Below, piece after piece: positions 1 through 7,092 of a stretch of DNA of 7,465 nucleotides; position 1 is the stretch's first letter; each line of letters begins with the position of its first letter. Below the pieces are notes generated by a model. It was given only the letters and a program-made list of their open reading frames with translations. It searched no databases and was not told the DNA's origin. The stretch covers positions 1-7,465 of the forward strand of contig JARBUP010000135.1 in NCBI GenBank assembly GCA_029239575.1, read 5' to 3'. This stretch comes from Bacillota bacterium. GTDB taxonomy: Bacteria > Bacillota > Clostridia > Tissierellales > Sedimentibacteraceae. Position numbers and translations under genes: made by a program.

Positions 1-458
1 TCTTTTATTCTCATTAATATTAAATTTTCAACTGCAGCATTAGCAGCATTTTCAACGCATATTCTTAACTCTTCTTCATCATGATCATCTTCCTTAGAAG
101 TAAGTACATCTTGAAATTTAATTATAGTATCTAAGGACACATCAGAGTTAATTTGAAGTTCATTTTTAATTTCATCTATTGCACTTTTATATTGCTTAGC
201 TAAAAATAAATTTGGAACTACTGTTATATCGGATTCACTTATGTAATCAATATTTAGATATACGTCTATTCTACCCCTTTGTATACTTTTTTTCAATATT
301 TTTCTTATATTATCTTCAAAAAATCGCAAATGTCTCGGTGTTCTGATGTTTATGTCAGAATATCTATTATTAATTGTTTTTATTTCAGCTGTAATAATCC
401 TTTTTCCATCATTATATTCACCTTTTCCATATCCAGTCATACTAATTATATTTGCCAT
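1..458 (-). CDS. yicC: YicC/YloC-family endoribonuclease, 3' part outside the window
   Basis: The visible 152 residues are the N-terminal half of a YicC-family protein, which usually has about 290 residues; the rest lies beyond the window start. Family marks seen: SMTGYGKGE at residues 6-14, EIKTINNRYSDINIRTPR around 25-42 and RGRIDVYL around 61-68. YicC proteins are cytosolic endoribonucleases; the E. coli member acts in small-RNA turnover, and the B. subtilis member is YloC. The start at 458 is chosen because a GGAG ribosome binding site lies just upstream (about 465-468) and the protein then begins MANIISMTGYG, as the family does. The gene is divergent from rqcH and has its own extended -10 promoter. 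In many Firmicutes yicC precedes remA, gmk and rpoZ, which would lie off the left edge; that is known context, not seen here. No internal stop is present in the visible part. Confidence 0.93.
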   Translation of the reverse strand, partial: MANIISMTGYGKGEYNDGKRIITAEIKTINNRYSDINIRTPRHLRFFEDNIRKILKKSIQRGRIDVYLNIDYISESDITVVPNLFLAKQYKSAIDEIKNELQINSDVSLDTIIKFQDVLTSKEDDHDEEELRICVENAANAAVENLILMRIK

Positions 459-537
459 ATTACTCTCCAATATATTATTTATAAATCATTTATGTTTTTA
501 TGTATTATTTTCATATAAAAATTGCATACTGCTTTTT

Positions 538-565
538 ATTATATCATTAAAATTCAATTAGTAAA
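538..565 (-). promoter_or_regulatory. Sigma-A type extended -10 promoter for yicC
   Basis: On the minus strand there is a perfect TATAAT at 543-538 preceded by TGA, giving an extended -10 (TGnTATAAT). A weak -35, TTTACT, lies at 565-560 with a 16-bp spacer. Transcription would start near 531, leaving a leader of about 70 nt before the yicC ATG. The prediction rests on consensus matching only. Confidence 0.6.
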
Positions 566-584
566 CTAAAAATTTATTTTTCCC

Positions 585-613
585 ATGACATAAATGTTTT
601 TTTGTTGTACAAT
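585..613 (+). promoter_or_regulatory. Sigma-A type promoter for rqcH
   Basis: The -35 box ATGACA (585-590) and -10 box TACAAT (608-613) each match the sigma-A consensus at five of six positions and are separated by the ideal 17 bp. Transcription would begin around 620, giving a short leader of about 30 nt that contains the GGAGG site at 641-645. The promoter lies back to back with the yicC promoter; the two -10 boxes are about 65 bp apart and the -35 boxes face each other. Confidence 0.7.
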
Positions 614-649
614 ACTATACATATACGATTATTTATAAATGGAGGAAAC

Positions 650-2407
650 ATGTCATTAGATGGTTTGTTTTTAAACAGCATTAAAGATGATTTAAATAAT
701 AAATTAATTAACGGCCGAGTTGATAAAATTTATCAGCCGGATAAAAATGAAATAATAATTTCTATAAGAAATGATGGTGAAAATTATAAACTTTTACTTA
801 CAGTAGCAAGCAACTCAGCAAGAATACATTTATCAGATTTAACAAGAAAAAATCCTGAACAGCCTCCCATGTTTTGCATGCTTTTAAGAAAGCATCTTAC
901 TGGTTCAAGAATACGAGAAATTAAACAAATTGATTTTGATAGAATACTTGAAATAACTTTTGAATGCAGGGATGAACTTGAAACAGTTGTTTTTAAATCC
1001 ATGATAATAGAAATAATGGGGAAACACAGCAACATTATATTTTTTAATTCAGAATCAAAAGTAATAATTGATTCTATAAAAAGAGTAGCTGAAAATATAT
1101 CAAGCTTAAGACAGGTATATCCTGGGCTTAAATATATTTATCCACCTCTGCCTGCTAAAATAAATCCTTTGACAGTAAATAAAGAAGAATTTTTCAACTC
1201 ATTTAGCAATACAAATTCTGGTGTTTACATATTTAATTTTTTTTATAAAACATTCACTGGTTTAAGTCCTTTCATAAGCCGCGAAATATGTTTTTTAAGC
1301 AATATAAATGAAGGAACATATATTGCTGAATTAACTGATGAAGACAAAGAAAAATTATGGAGCTCTTTAAATTTAATATTTAATAAAATTAAAAATAAAG
1401 AATATTCTTTTAATATTTATTTAGAAAAAGATAGTTCAAATTTTGGTTTTTACTGCTTGGATGTTGAATATTTAAAATCCCATGAAATTAAACATTTCCA
1501 AAGCCCTAAAGAACTTTTGGACACTTATTATGTTGAACTGGATAACAAACATAAAATAACACAAAAAGTTGCTAGTTTAATTAAAAGTTTAGGCACTAAA
1601 TTAGACAGGGACAGAAAAAAAGTTGAAAAACAAAAGCATGAACTTTCAAATGCTGAAGACAGAGATAAATATAAAATATATGGCGAATTAATAATTGCAA
1701 ATTTATATAAAACACCAGAAAACAACCAGCTAACAGTTATAAATTATTATGATCCTGAACAAAATGAAATAACAATACCATTGGACCCAAGGTTAAATTT
1801 AAATGCAAACAGCCAAAAATATTTTAAGAGATACAACAAATTAAAAAATGCTGAAGAAGAATTATTAAAGTTAATTGAAACAGGATTAGCTGAAATAACT
1901 TATTTAGAAAATATATTATTTTCTATAGAAGAATGTGAAACAACAGATGATTTAAATGAAATTTATGAAGAGTTAATTGCTGAAGGCTTCATGAAAAGAA
2001 AAAGCAAAATTAAAAAATTAAAAGAAATAAAAAAAGATTTACTTACATTTATATCTTCAAACAACCATGAAATTATAGTTGGAAAAAACAATTTACAAAA
2101 TGAAATGATTTCTTTTAAAGTTGCTAAAAAAGAAGATTATTGGTTCCACGCTAAAAACATTCCAGGTTCACACGTAATTATAAAAACTAACGGTGATGAA
2201 TTATTGGACGAAGAATATGTTGAAGCAGCTAAAGTGGCTGCATATTACAGCAAAGGCAAAAACTCAAGCTTAGTTGAAATAGATTATACTAAAAAATCTA
2301 ATTTAAAAAAACCACAAAATGCTAAACCAGGTTTTGTAATATATGACACTAATTATTCTATGTTAGTCGAACCGGATATTTCGGGAATTAAAAACTTAAT
2401 ACAATAA
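650..2407 (+). CDS. rqcH: Ribosome quality control protein RqcH (FbpA/NFACT family)
   Basis: RqcH binds the split 60S-type (bacterial 50S) subunit carrying a stalled peptidyl-tRNA and recruits tRNA-Ala to add an alanine tail that marks the chain for proteolysis. The 585-residue length is normal for the family. Domains in order: NFACT-N at about 1-200, a helix-hairpin-helix stretch around 200-250, coiled-coil segments at about 295-350 and 395-465, and NFACT-R (DUF814) at about 470-570 with the motif YWFHAKNIPGSHVII (497-511). The Asp97-Arg98 pair, needed for tailing in B. subtilis RqcH, is present at the same positions (DFDRIL), as is EIMGKHS at 121-127. The start at 650 follows GGAGGAAAC at 641-649; an upstream in-frame TTG at 602 overlaps the promoter and is rejected. 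Older annotations call this family fibronectin-binding protein. Arginine is almost always AGA/AGG. Confidence 0.96.
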   Translation: MSLDGLFLNSIKDDLNNKLINGRVDKIYQPDKNEIIISIRNDGENYKLLLTVASNSARIHLSDLTRKNPEQPPMFCMLLRKHLTGSRIREIKQIDFDRILEITFECRDELETVVFKSMIIEIMGKHSNIIFFNSESKVIIDSIKRVAENISSLRQVYPGLKYIYPPLPAKINPLTVNKEEFFNSFSNTNSGVYIFNFFYKTFTGLSPFISREICFLSNINEGTYIAELTDEDKEKLWSSLNLIFNKIKNKEYSFNIYLEKDSSNFGFYCLDVEYLKSHEIKHFQSPKELLDTYYVELDNKHKITQKVASLIKSLGTKLDRDRKKVEKQKHELSNAEDRDKYKIYGELIIANLYKTPENNQLTVINYYDPEQNEITIPLDPRLNLNANSQKYFKRYNKLKNAEEELLKLIETGLAEITYLENILFSIEECETTDDLNEIYEELIAEGFMKRKSKIKKLKEIKKDLLTFISSNNHEIIVGKNNLQNEMISFKVAKKEDYWFHAKNIPGSHVIIKTNGDELLDEEYVEAAKVAAYYSKGKNSSLVEIDYTKKSNLKKPQNAKPGFVIYDTNYSMLVEPDISGIKNLIQ

Positions 2408-2456
2408 AAATAACTGTATTAAAAGTTATTATAAATACGATGCAAATCAAATCAAC

Positions 2457-2515
2457 AAAAAATCATAGGGATATATATCAAACATAATTTAATCCATATG
2501 ATTTTTTTATTTTTA
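2457..2515 (+). terminator. Intrinsic terminator after rqcH
   Basis: The arms 2457-2471 and 2493-2507 pair over 15 positions with one mismatch (AAAAAATCATA then GGA, against TCC then TATGATTTTTT). The right arm ends in a T-rich run to about 2514. The hairpin begins about 50 bp after the rqcH stop and separates rqcH from the sigma-factor gene. The stem is AT-rich, with only a short GC portion near the loop, so efficiency is uncertain. The A-run on the left arm would also allow weak action in the other direction. Confidence 0.75.
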
Positions 2516-2564
2516 AATGAATCATATATTTTACACCCAACTAAATATCGTTGTCAATATAAAA

Positions 2565-2594
2565 TTTGCATTTTTGTAAATAATATGTTACAAT
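2565..2594 (+). promoter_or_regulatory. Candidate extended -10 promoter for the sigma-factor gene
   Basis: TACAAT at 2589-2594 is preceded by TGT (2586-2588), forming an extended -10. A partial -35, TTTGCA, lies at 2565-2570 with an 18-bp spacer. The -10 box overlaps a perfect 10-bp palindrome, ACAATATTGT (2590-2599), which could be an operator or could be chance in AT-rich DNA. The start point would be near 2601, giving a leader of about 55 nt. Confidence 0.5.
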
Positions 2595-2595
2595 A

Positions 2596-2640
2596 TTGTT
2601 ATAACTAATAATAAATTGTCATAATTGTGTTTTATAACAA
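2596..2640 (+). repeat. 9-bp inverted repeat in the sigma-gene leader
   Basis: TTGTTATAA (2596-2604) and TTATAACAA (2632-2640) are perfect reverse complements separated by 27 bp. The right arm ends four bases before the AGGAG ribosome binding site at 2644-2648. In RNA this could form an AT-only hairpin next to the ribosome binding site; in DNA it could be a protein site. Neither is proven, and with no G/C apart from one pair the RNA stem would be weak. Confidence 0.4.
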
Positions 2641-2655
2641 AAAAGGAGATGGAAA

Positions 2656-3564
2656 ATGGGATATAGTTGTTCAGATATTGAAACAGAAAACTTTAATACA
2701 ATAAAAGAAGATAATGAATCAAAATATTCATTATCTGCATTTGATTCTGTAAAGGCTTATTTAGTTTCTGCAGGAAAAGCTCAACTTTTAACTAAAGAAC
2801 AAGAGGTTGAGTTGTCTAAAAAAGTTGTAACCGGGGATCAGGATGCAAAAAATAAAATGATCTGTTCTAATCTTAGACTCGTTATTAGTATTGCAAAAAA
2901 ATATACTAATACGCATTCTTTATCTTTTTTAGACCTAATCCAAGAAGGAAACTTAGGGTTAATAAAGGCAGTAGAACTCTTTGACTATGAAAAAGGGTTC
3001 AGATTTTCCACATATGCTTCCTGGTGGATACGACAAGCTATTTCCCGTGGAATTGCTGATACAGACCGTACAATTCGCATTCCAGTTAATAAGGGTGAAA
3101 TAGTTCGTAAAATAATGAGGACAGCTCAAAACATGGAAAAGGAAGATGGTTTTTCACTTCATGTTAAAGAATTGGCTAAGAAACTTGATATTACCGAAGA
3201 AGTAGTTGAAAATGCACTTAGTATTGCAACGCATCCTATTTCTCTTGAAACGCCAATCGGTGATGATGGTACATCTTTTCTTGGAGGTTACATCGAGGAT
3301 GAAGAGGCGGTTTCTCCAGAGAAATATGCAATAGATTCTTCTTTGCAGTTGGAAATAAATAAACAACTAAATACATTGAATGAACGCGAGAGAAAAGTTC
3401 TTGAATTACGTTTTGGTCTTAATCATGGACATCCACAAACTCTCGAGCAAGTTGGTATTTATTTTAATTTAACCCGTGAACGCATTAGACAAATCGAATC
3501 AAAGGCATTGAAAAAGCTTAGGCGCCCAAGTCATAGTAAATTTTTGATAGATTTTGTTGTATAA
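2656..3564 (+). CDS. RpoD-like sigma-70 factor, short (group 2 type)
   Basis: This 302-residue protein directs RNA polymerase to promoters. It lacks region 1.1 and has region 1.2 (about 28-58), region 2 (about 64-143, with DLIQEGNLGLIKAVELFDY and FSTYASWWIRQAISR), region 3 (about 145-190), the 3.2 finger (about 195-225, ISLETPIGDDG) and region 4 (about 236-296, with LTRERIRQIESKALKKLRRPS). The -10 reading residues Tyr120, Trp123, Trp124 and Gln127 and the region 4.2 arginines are conserved, so it probably reads promoters close to the housekeeping consensus. It differs from a primary sigma after region 2.4: NKGEIVRKI replaces the usual HMVETINKL-type stretch, and TDRTIRIP replaces QARTIRIP. 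The start at 2656 follows AGGAG with 7-nt spacing. Ten of about 17 arginines use CGN, unlike rqcH. It may be co-transcribed with the glycosyltransferase gene. It is unlikely to be the primary sigma, since region 1.1 and dnaG-type context are absent. Confidence 0.9.
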   Translation: MGYSCSDIETENFNTIKEDNESKYSLSAFDSVKAYLVSAGKAQLLTKEQEVELSKKVVTGDQDAKNKMICSNLRLVISIAKKYTNTHSLSFLDLIQEGNLGLIKAVELFDYEKGFRFSTYASWWIRQAISRGIADTDRTIRIPVNKGEIVRKIMRTAQNMEKEDGFSLHVKELAKKLDITEEVVENALSIATHPISLETPIGDDGTSFLGGYIEDEEAVSPEKYAIDSSLQLEINKQLNTLNERERKVLELRFGLNHGHPQTLEQVGIYFNLTRERIRQIESKALKKLRRPSHSKFLIDFVV

Positions 3565-3640
3565 AAAATATTTTAAAAAAATACAAATTGATTTTATAAA
3601 TTAGATTACAGTTTATTCTCTTTTGAAAGGGAGTGCTTAG

Positions 3641-4888
3641 ATGCAAAAAAACAAAAAAATTAAAGTTGGAATCGGTTTTGCTACTGGAAGAAAAACTTTC
3701 CAAAGAGTCCTAAGAACCAACATATACAACTGGAATGAATCTGGATTGGTTGATAATAAAAAAGTAAGTTTGAATCTTTTTGTAGCTTATGATCTTGATT
3801 ATAACAAGACCAAAAGGACTGATTACACAAATATTCATCCAGAATTAGTTGAACAAATAGATAGCAGCACATTTATTGCTGGAGAGGCTGTTCAAAAGGA
3901 AATTGAATATTTAATTAGAGAAAATGTTATTGATTTGAGAGAATCGCGCATGATTTTTGGCAAGGGTTATGCCGCTAAGCGTAACGCTGTGTTATATAAC
4001 GCTATAAAACAAAGCGTTGATTATCTGATTTTTCTTGACGATGATGAATACCCAATGGCAGTGACTAATACTCGCAGCACCACAATTTGGGGTGGACAGC
4101 ATGTTTTACTAAATCATCTTAAACATATTACTAAAGCAGATATCACCCATGGACATCACTGTGGTTATATATCTCCTATTCCATATATAGAATTTAACGA
4201 CATCTTGAGTGAAAATGATTTTCGTTTTTTTATTGAGGCTATAAGCAATGACATCATTAATTGGAATACATTGAAAAATGTTATGGAAAACGGTGGAGTA
4301 ACATATGCCGATACAAAAATATTGACCAGCGATGAAGCTATAGAAGTTCAAGAAGTTAACCATGCAAAATTCATTTCCGGCGCAAATTTATGTATTAACC
4401 TAACAGATCCTCGCCGTGTATTTCCGTTTTACAATCCACCGGGAGCAAGAGGAGAAGATACTTTTTTAAGTACTTGTTTAAGTGACAGAAAAGTATTGAA
4501 AGTTCCATGTTACACATTCCACGACGGTTTTTCTACCTATAACCACCTATTAGAAGGCGTTTTACCCATACGAATGAAGTTTATAAAAGCTGACCACGAG
4601 AAAATTATAACTCGCTTTTACAAGGCATGCATCGGTTGGATTCGTTATAAACCACTATTAACTTATATTACTCAGCCAGATAAGTATGATGAAAAAATAG
4701 CTGAAATAAGAAATCAACTTAAAGAAGAATTACCTAAAATTTGTGCTTACTTTGGAAATTCAGATTTTATGAATATTTCCAATGAATTGGAGAAATACAA
4801 CAAAAATGTTTTAAAGCATTTTCAAGAGTTTCAAGAAACACAAAAAATTTGGTCAAAAATAATGGATCACTTTATGAATATAAAATAA
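3641..4888 (+). CDS. Putative GT-A type glycosyltransferase, no named family recognised
   Basis: The 415-residue protein has no signal peptide or membrane segment, so it should be cytosolic. The pattern fits a metal-dependent GT-A sugar transferase: a beta-strand start (KIKVGIGFATGR, 6-17), GKGYAAKRNAVLYNAI (107-122) before the DxD-type motif FLDDDEYP (131-138), then FISGANL (244-250), an acidic GARGEDTFLS (268-277) where the catalytic base often lies, and FHDG (293-296) whose His could be a metal ligand. A His-rich stretch, THGHHCGY (169-176), is unusual. The last ~100 residues are helical and charged. Donor and acceptor cannot be told. The start at 3641 follows AGGGAG (3628-3633) with 7-nt spacing. 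It lies 76 bp after the sigma gene with no visible terminator between; about half its arginines are CGN. No other sugar or envelope genes are in view. The enzyme class is inference from motifs. Confidence 0.7.
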   Translation: MQKNKKIKVGIGFATGRKTFQRVLRTNIYNWNESGLVDNKKVSLNLFVAYDLDYNKTKRTDYTNIHPELVEQIDSSTFIAGEAVQKEIEYLIRENVIDLRESRMIFGKGYAAKRNAVLYNAIKQSVDYLIFLDDDEYPMAVTNTRSTTIWGGQHVLLNHLKHITKADITHGHHCGYISPIPYIEFNDILSENDFRFFIEAISNDIINWNTLKNVMENGGVTYADTKILTSDEAIEVQEVNHAKFISGANLCINLTDPRRVFPFYNPPGARGEDTFLSTCLSDRKVLKVPCYTFHDGFSTYNHLLEGVLPIRMKFIKADHEKIITRFYKACIGWIRYKPLLTYITQPDKYDEKIAEIRNQLKEELPKICAYFGNSDFMNISNELEKYNKNVLKHFQEFQETQKIWSKIMDHFMNIK

Positions 4889-4974
4889 TAACTGGGTACC
4901 AGTGATATGATACTTCCATTGTATACAGTCTAATTAATTAAAAATTAGATCAATCTACTTGGAGGTATTTTTTT

Positions 4975-5073
4975 ATGGGAAGAAAGTCAAAGAATAGTAA
5001 AAATCAAAAAAACTTAGATGCATGGCTCCCTAAGAATATCGAAACCATGCATCCAATGTGCATAATATTTTAA
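4975..5073 (+). pseudogene. Vestigial IS3-family orfA (5' end only)
   Basis: GGAGG at 4961-4965 precedes an ATG at 4975 opening MGRKSKNSKNQKN, which resembles the MGRxxKFSKExK start of IS3-family OrfA proteins. The reading frame leaves the family after about 13 codons and stops at 5073 after 32 residues. The OrfA helix-turn-helix and the whole OrfB integrase are missing. The same ribosome binding site, T-run and ATGGGAAGAAA start occur on the minus strand at 7379-7356, so the two remnants come from the same IS type. Confidence 0.6.
5017..5053. repeat. 9-bp perfect inverted repeat inside the IS remnant
   Basis: GATGCATGG (5017-5025) and CCATGCATC (5045-5053) are perfect reverse complements around a 19-bp loop. 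The repeat lies exactly where orfA similarity ends, so it may mark the deletion junction or a nested insertion. No T-run follows closely, so it is not a clear terminator. Confidence 0.55.
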
Positions 5074-5152
5074 TTAAATATCTGTCTACTTTGAGAAGGG
5101 TCAGTTCACAGGTACCAAGTTATTTAAAACTTTTATTATTCAACTGTTGTTG

Positions 5153-6826
5153 TTAATTTTGTTTTAACTTAAAAGTTGAAATATGTTGCTTAAGCATGTC
5201 AGCTTGACTCGATAATTCTTCACTTGAAGCTGCACTTTCTTCTGCTGTAGCAGCATTTGTCTGCACTACAACTGAAATTTGTTCAACACCTACATTTATT
5301 TGTGATATTGCAATTGCTTGTTCATTAGATGCTTCTGCAATTTTATCCATAACAAGAGAAACCTTACTTGCATTTTCTATAACTGAAGCTAAAGATTTTG
5401 CAGTTTCATCAGCAATTTTAGCTCCATCTCTTACTATTTTGATCGATCCTTCAATTAAAGATGTTGTTTGTTTCGCAGCATCTGCACTCTTTGATGCTAA
5501 ATTTCTTACTTCCTCTGCAACAACTGCAAAGCCTTTTCCTGCTGCCCCTGCCCTGGCTGCTTCGACAGCTGCATTAAGTGCTAATATATTTGTTTGAAAA
5601 GCAATATCATCTATAACTTTTATGATTTTTGATATTTCGTGTGAAGATTTATCTATATCACTCATAGCTATTAGCATATTAGACATATGTTCATTGCTTT
5701 GTTTTACGCCTTCACCTGCCATAGCAACGTATTTCGTTCCAAGAACAATATTTTCAGCATTTTCATTAATTTGCGATGAAATTTGCATAATAGAAGCAGA
5801 AAGCTCTTCAATAGAACTGGCTTGTTCTGTCGCTCCTTGAGATAGAGATTGTGCACTATATGAAACATGTTCAGAGCCAACAGAAACCTGTATAGAAGCT
5901 TGATTTATTTCATTAAACATGTTATTAAGGCGATGAATAGTCTTATTAAGAGCAATTCCCATAGTATCATTATCAGAACGTGTTGTAACATCATATGTTA
6001 AGTCTCCTGATGCAACAGCTGAAACAATATTAACTTGTTCTTTTATTCCATCTATCATTTTATTAAACGAAGCTGCAAGCATTCCGGTTTCATCATTGTT
6101 TTCTGCATCAATATTTACATTAATACTGCCAAGTGCAATTTCATTAGCAGCTTCAACCATTTTGTTAATTGGCTTACTAATTAATAATGCTATATATCTT
6201 GATAAAAATATTGAAGTACTTAAGCCTGCTATAATAACCAATATTAAAAAAGATGTTACTATAATGAAAAGTTTATTGTTTTGTTCACTTGTTTGTTTTG
6301 CATCATTTACTCTATTAACCAAACATTGTTGGTAATTTGCAATTATTTTTTTTGTTGTTTCTGTCAATCCCGAAAGTCCTGTCTGTGCATTTTTAAAATT
6401 CCCCAACTTGGCCAACCTAAATACATTTTCAGCAGAAGGTTTATATGAATTCAAATATAGTTCCGTGGCTTCCTTAAATAAAGCTTTACTTTGATCTGAG
6501 GTAATATTTGATTCATATAGTTCAATGCTTTGAACTAATTTTTTATCAAGGACATAATATTCTTCTTCTGCTTTTTTTATTTTTTCTGCATCATCATAAT
6601 AAACAACAGCACCACGAACCTCTACTCTCATTGCATAAATAGTGTTGACAATATTACTTATGTCAACTAACGGTTTAGTCTGCTCCTCATATAGTTTAGT
6701 ACTTGCAGCATTCAGATTAAACATACCTGCTATACCTACACCGCCAATAATTGTAGCTATAATTGATATTATCAAAAAACCTGTAGCCATTTTTTGTGAA
6801 ATTTTCATATTTTTTAGTTTTACCAT
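5153..6826 (-). CDS. Methyl-accepting chemotaxis protein, membrane-bound
   Basis: This 557-residue chemoreceptor senses a ligand outside the cell and controls CheA through CheW. Layout: membrane segment 1 (about 13-35), an extracytoplasmic helical domain of the four-helix-bundle type (about 36-185), membrane segment 2 (about 186-208), HAMP (about 209-262), a second HAMP-like segment (about 264-305, with SGDLTYDV), then the signalling coiled coil. The hairpin tip is canonical: IDDIAFQTNILALNAAVEAA and GKGFAVVAEEVRNLA (405-444). Glu/Gln/Ala-rich methylation helices are at about 329-345 and 523-540. There is no C-terminal CheR-docking pentapeptide; the protein ends TFKLKQN. The start at 6826 has AGGAG at 6837-6833 with 6-nt spacing; the later ATG at 6808 has none. 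No chemotaxis partners are nearby, so it is an orphan receptor. It is convergent with the glycosyltransferase gene, and I see no intrinsic terminator after it. Confidence 0.96.
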   Translation of the reverse strand: MVKLKNMKISQKMATGFLIISIIATIIGGVGIAGMFNLNAASTKLYEEQTKPLVDISNIVNTIYAMRVEVRGAVVYYDDAEKIKKAEEEYYVLDKKLVQSIELYESNITSDQSKALFKEATELYLNSYKPSAENVFRLAKLGNFKNAQTGLSGLTETTKKIIANYQQCLVNRVNDAKQTSEQNNKLFIIVTSFLILVIIAGLSTSIFLSRYIALLISKPINKMVEAANEIALGSINVNIDAENNDETGMLAASFNKMIDGIKEQVNIVSAVASGDLTYDVTTRSDNDTMGIALNKTIHRLNNMFNEINQASIQVSVGSEHVSYSAQSLSQGATEQASSIEELSASIMQISSQINENAENIVLGTKYVAMAGEGVKQSNEHMSNMLIAMSDIDKSSHEISKIIKVIDDIAFQTNILALNAAVEAARAGAAGKGFAVVAEEVRNLASKSADAAKQTTSLIEGSIKIVRDGAKIADETAKSLASVIENASKVSLVMDKIAEASNEQAIAISQINVGVEQISVVVQTNAATAEESAASSEELSSQADMLKQHISTFKLKQN

Positions 6827-7092
6827 TTTTTACTCCTAAGTAAGATTTCAATAAATAGTTAATGTATTATAGAATTAGATAGTTTTGATTCTCTGTCATA
6901 AAAAAAGAAGTTCTATTATTGATTATAAAAATTAATTAAATAATGATTTTAAGCATTTTATAAATTACTATTTATTTACTTGAACCCCCTTATACATTAA
7001 TTACTAAATTTAATATTTTTCGGATATTTTATAAGATATTTAAATTTCAGGTTTTATGATTTTACTAAATAATCTAATCTATTTTAATTAAT
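6827..7092. other. AT-rich intergenic stretch upstream of the chemoreceptor gene
   Basis: There is no credible gene here on either strand. On the minus strand a TATAAT lies at 6871-6866 and another at 6927-6922; either could be a -10 for the chemoreceptor gene, but neither has a good -35. I see no match to the motility sigma pattern (TAAA, about 15 bp, GCCGATAA), which often drives such genes. I also see no GEMM (cyclic di-GMP) riboswitch core. A GGGGGTTCAAG run at about 6990-6980 on the minus strand stands out only by composition. Confidence 0.4.

Larger units (their letters stand above)
4901..5110 (+). mobile_element. MITE-like internally deleted IS3-family element
   Basis: The ends are imperfect inverted repeats. 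The left end (4901-4929) read inward and the right end (5110-5081) read inward on the other strand match at 19 of about 28 aligned positions with one gap; both contain GTGA, TGA, CTTC and a GTA-ACAG block. The right end, starting TGTGAACTGACCC, resembles the TGTACTG-type ends of the IS150 group of the IS3 family. GGTACC flanks both sides (4895-4900 and 5111-5116, GGTACCA if one more base is counted), a likely target duplication although slightly longer than usual for IS3. Inside are a ribosome binding site and only the first codons of orfA; orfB is gone. It cannot move by itself. It sits between the convergent glycosyltransferase and chemoreceptor genes. Confidence 0.7.

Noticed and set aside
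279..561. Plus-strand open frames of 71-79 codons
   Set aside because: They lie antisense to yicC and its promoter and encode low-complexity hydrophobic peptides with no family resemblance.
602..649. TTG start giving RqcH 16 extra N-terminal residues
   Set aside because: It overlaps the -10 region of the promoter and has no ribosome binding site, while the ATG at 650 has GGAGG and gives the family's usual N-terminus.
1528..1725. Minus-strand frames within rqcH, the glycosyltransferase and the chemoreceptor genes
   Set aside because: All are antisense to genes with strong family matches and have no convincing starts of their own.
2656..3564. Housekeeping sigma factor (rpoD/sigA)
   Set aside because: It is short, lacks region 1.1, departs from the primary-sigma sequence after region 2.4, and is not next to dnaG.
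4891..4903. ACTGG-GTA-CCAGT mini-hairpin as terminator for the glycosyltransferase gene
   Set aside because: The stem is only 5 bp, the loop is 3 nt and no T-run follows; GGTACC here is better read as an IS target duplication.
6827..7092. Cyclic di-GMP riboswitch or motility-sigma promoter before the chemoreceptor gene
   Set aside because: Neither the conserved riboswitch core nor the TAAA/GCCGATAA spacing is visible on the minus strand.
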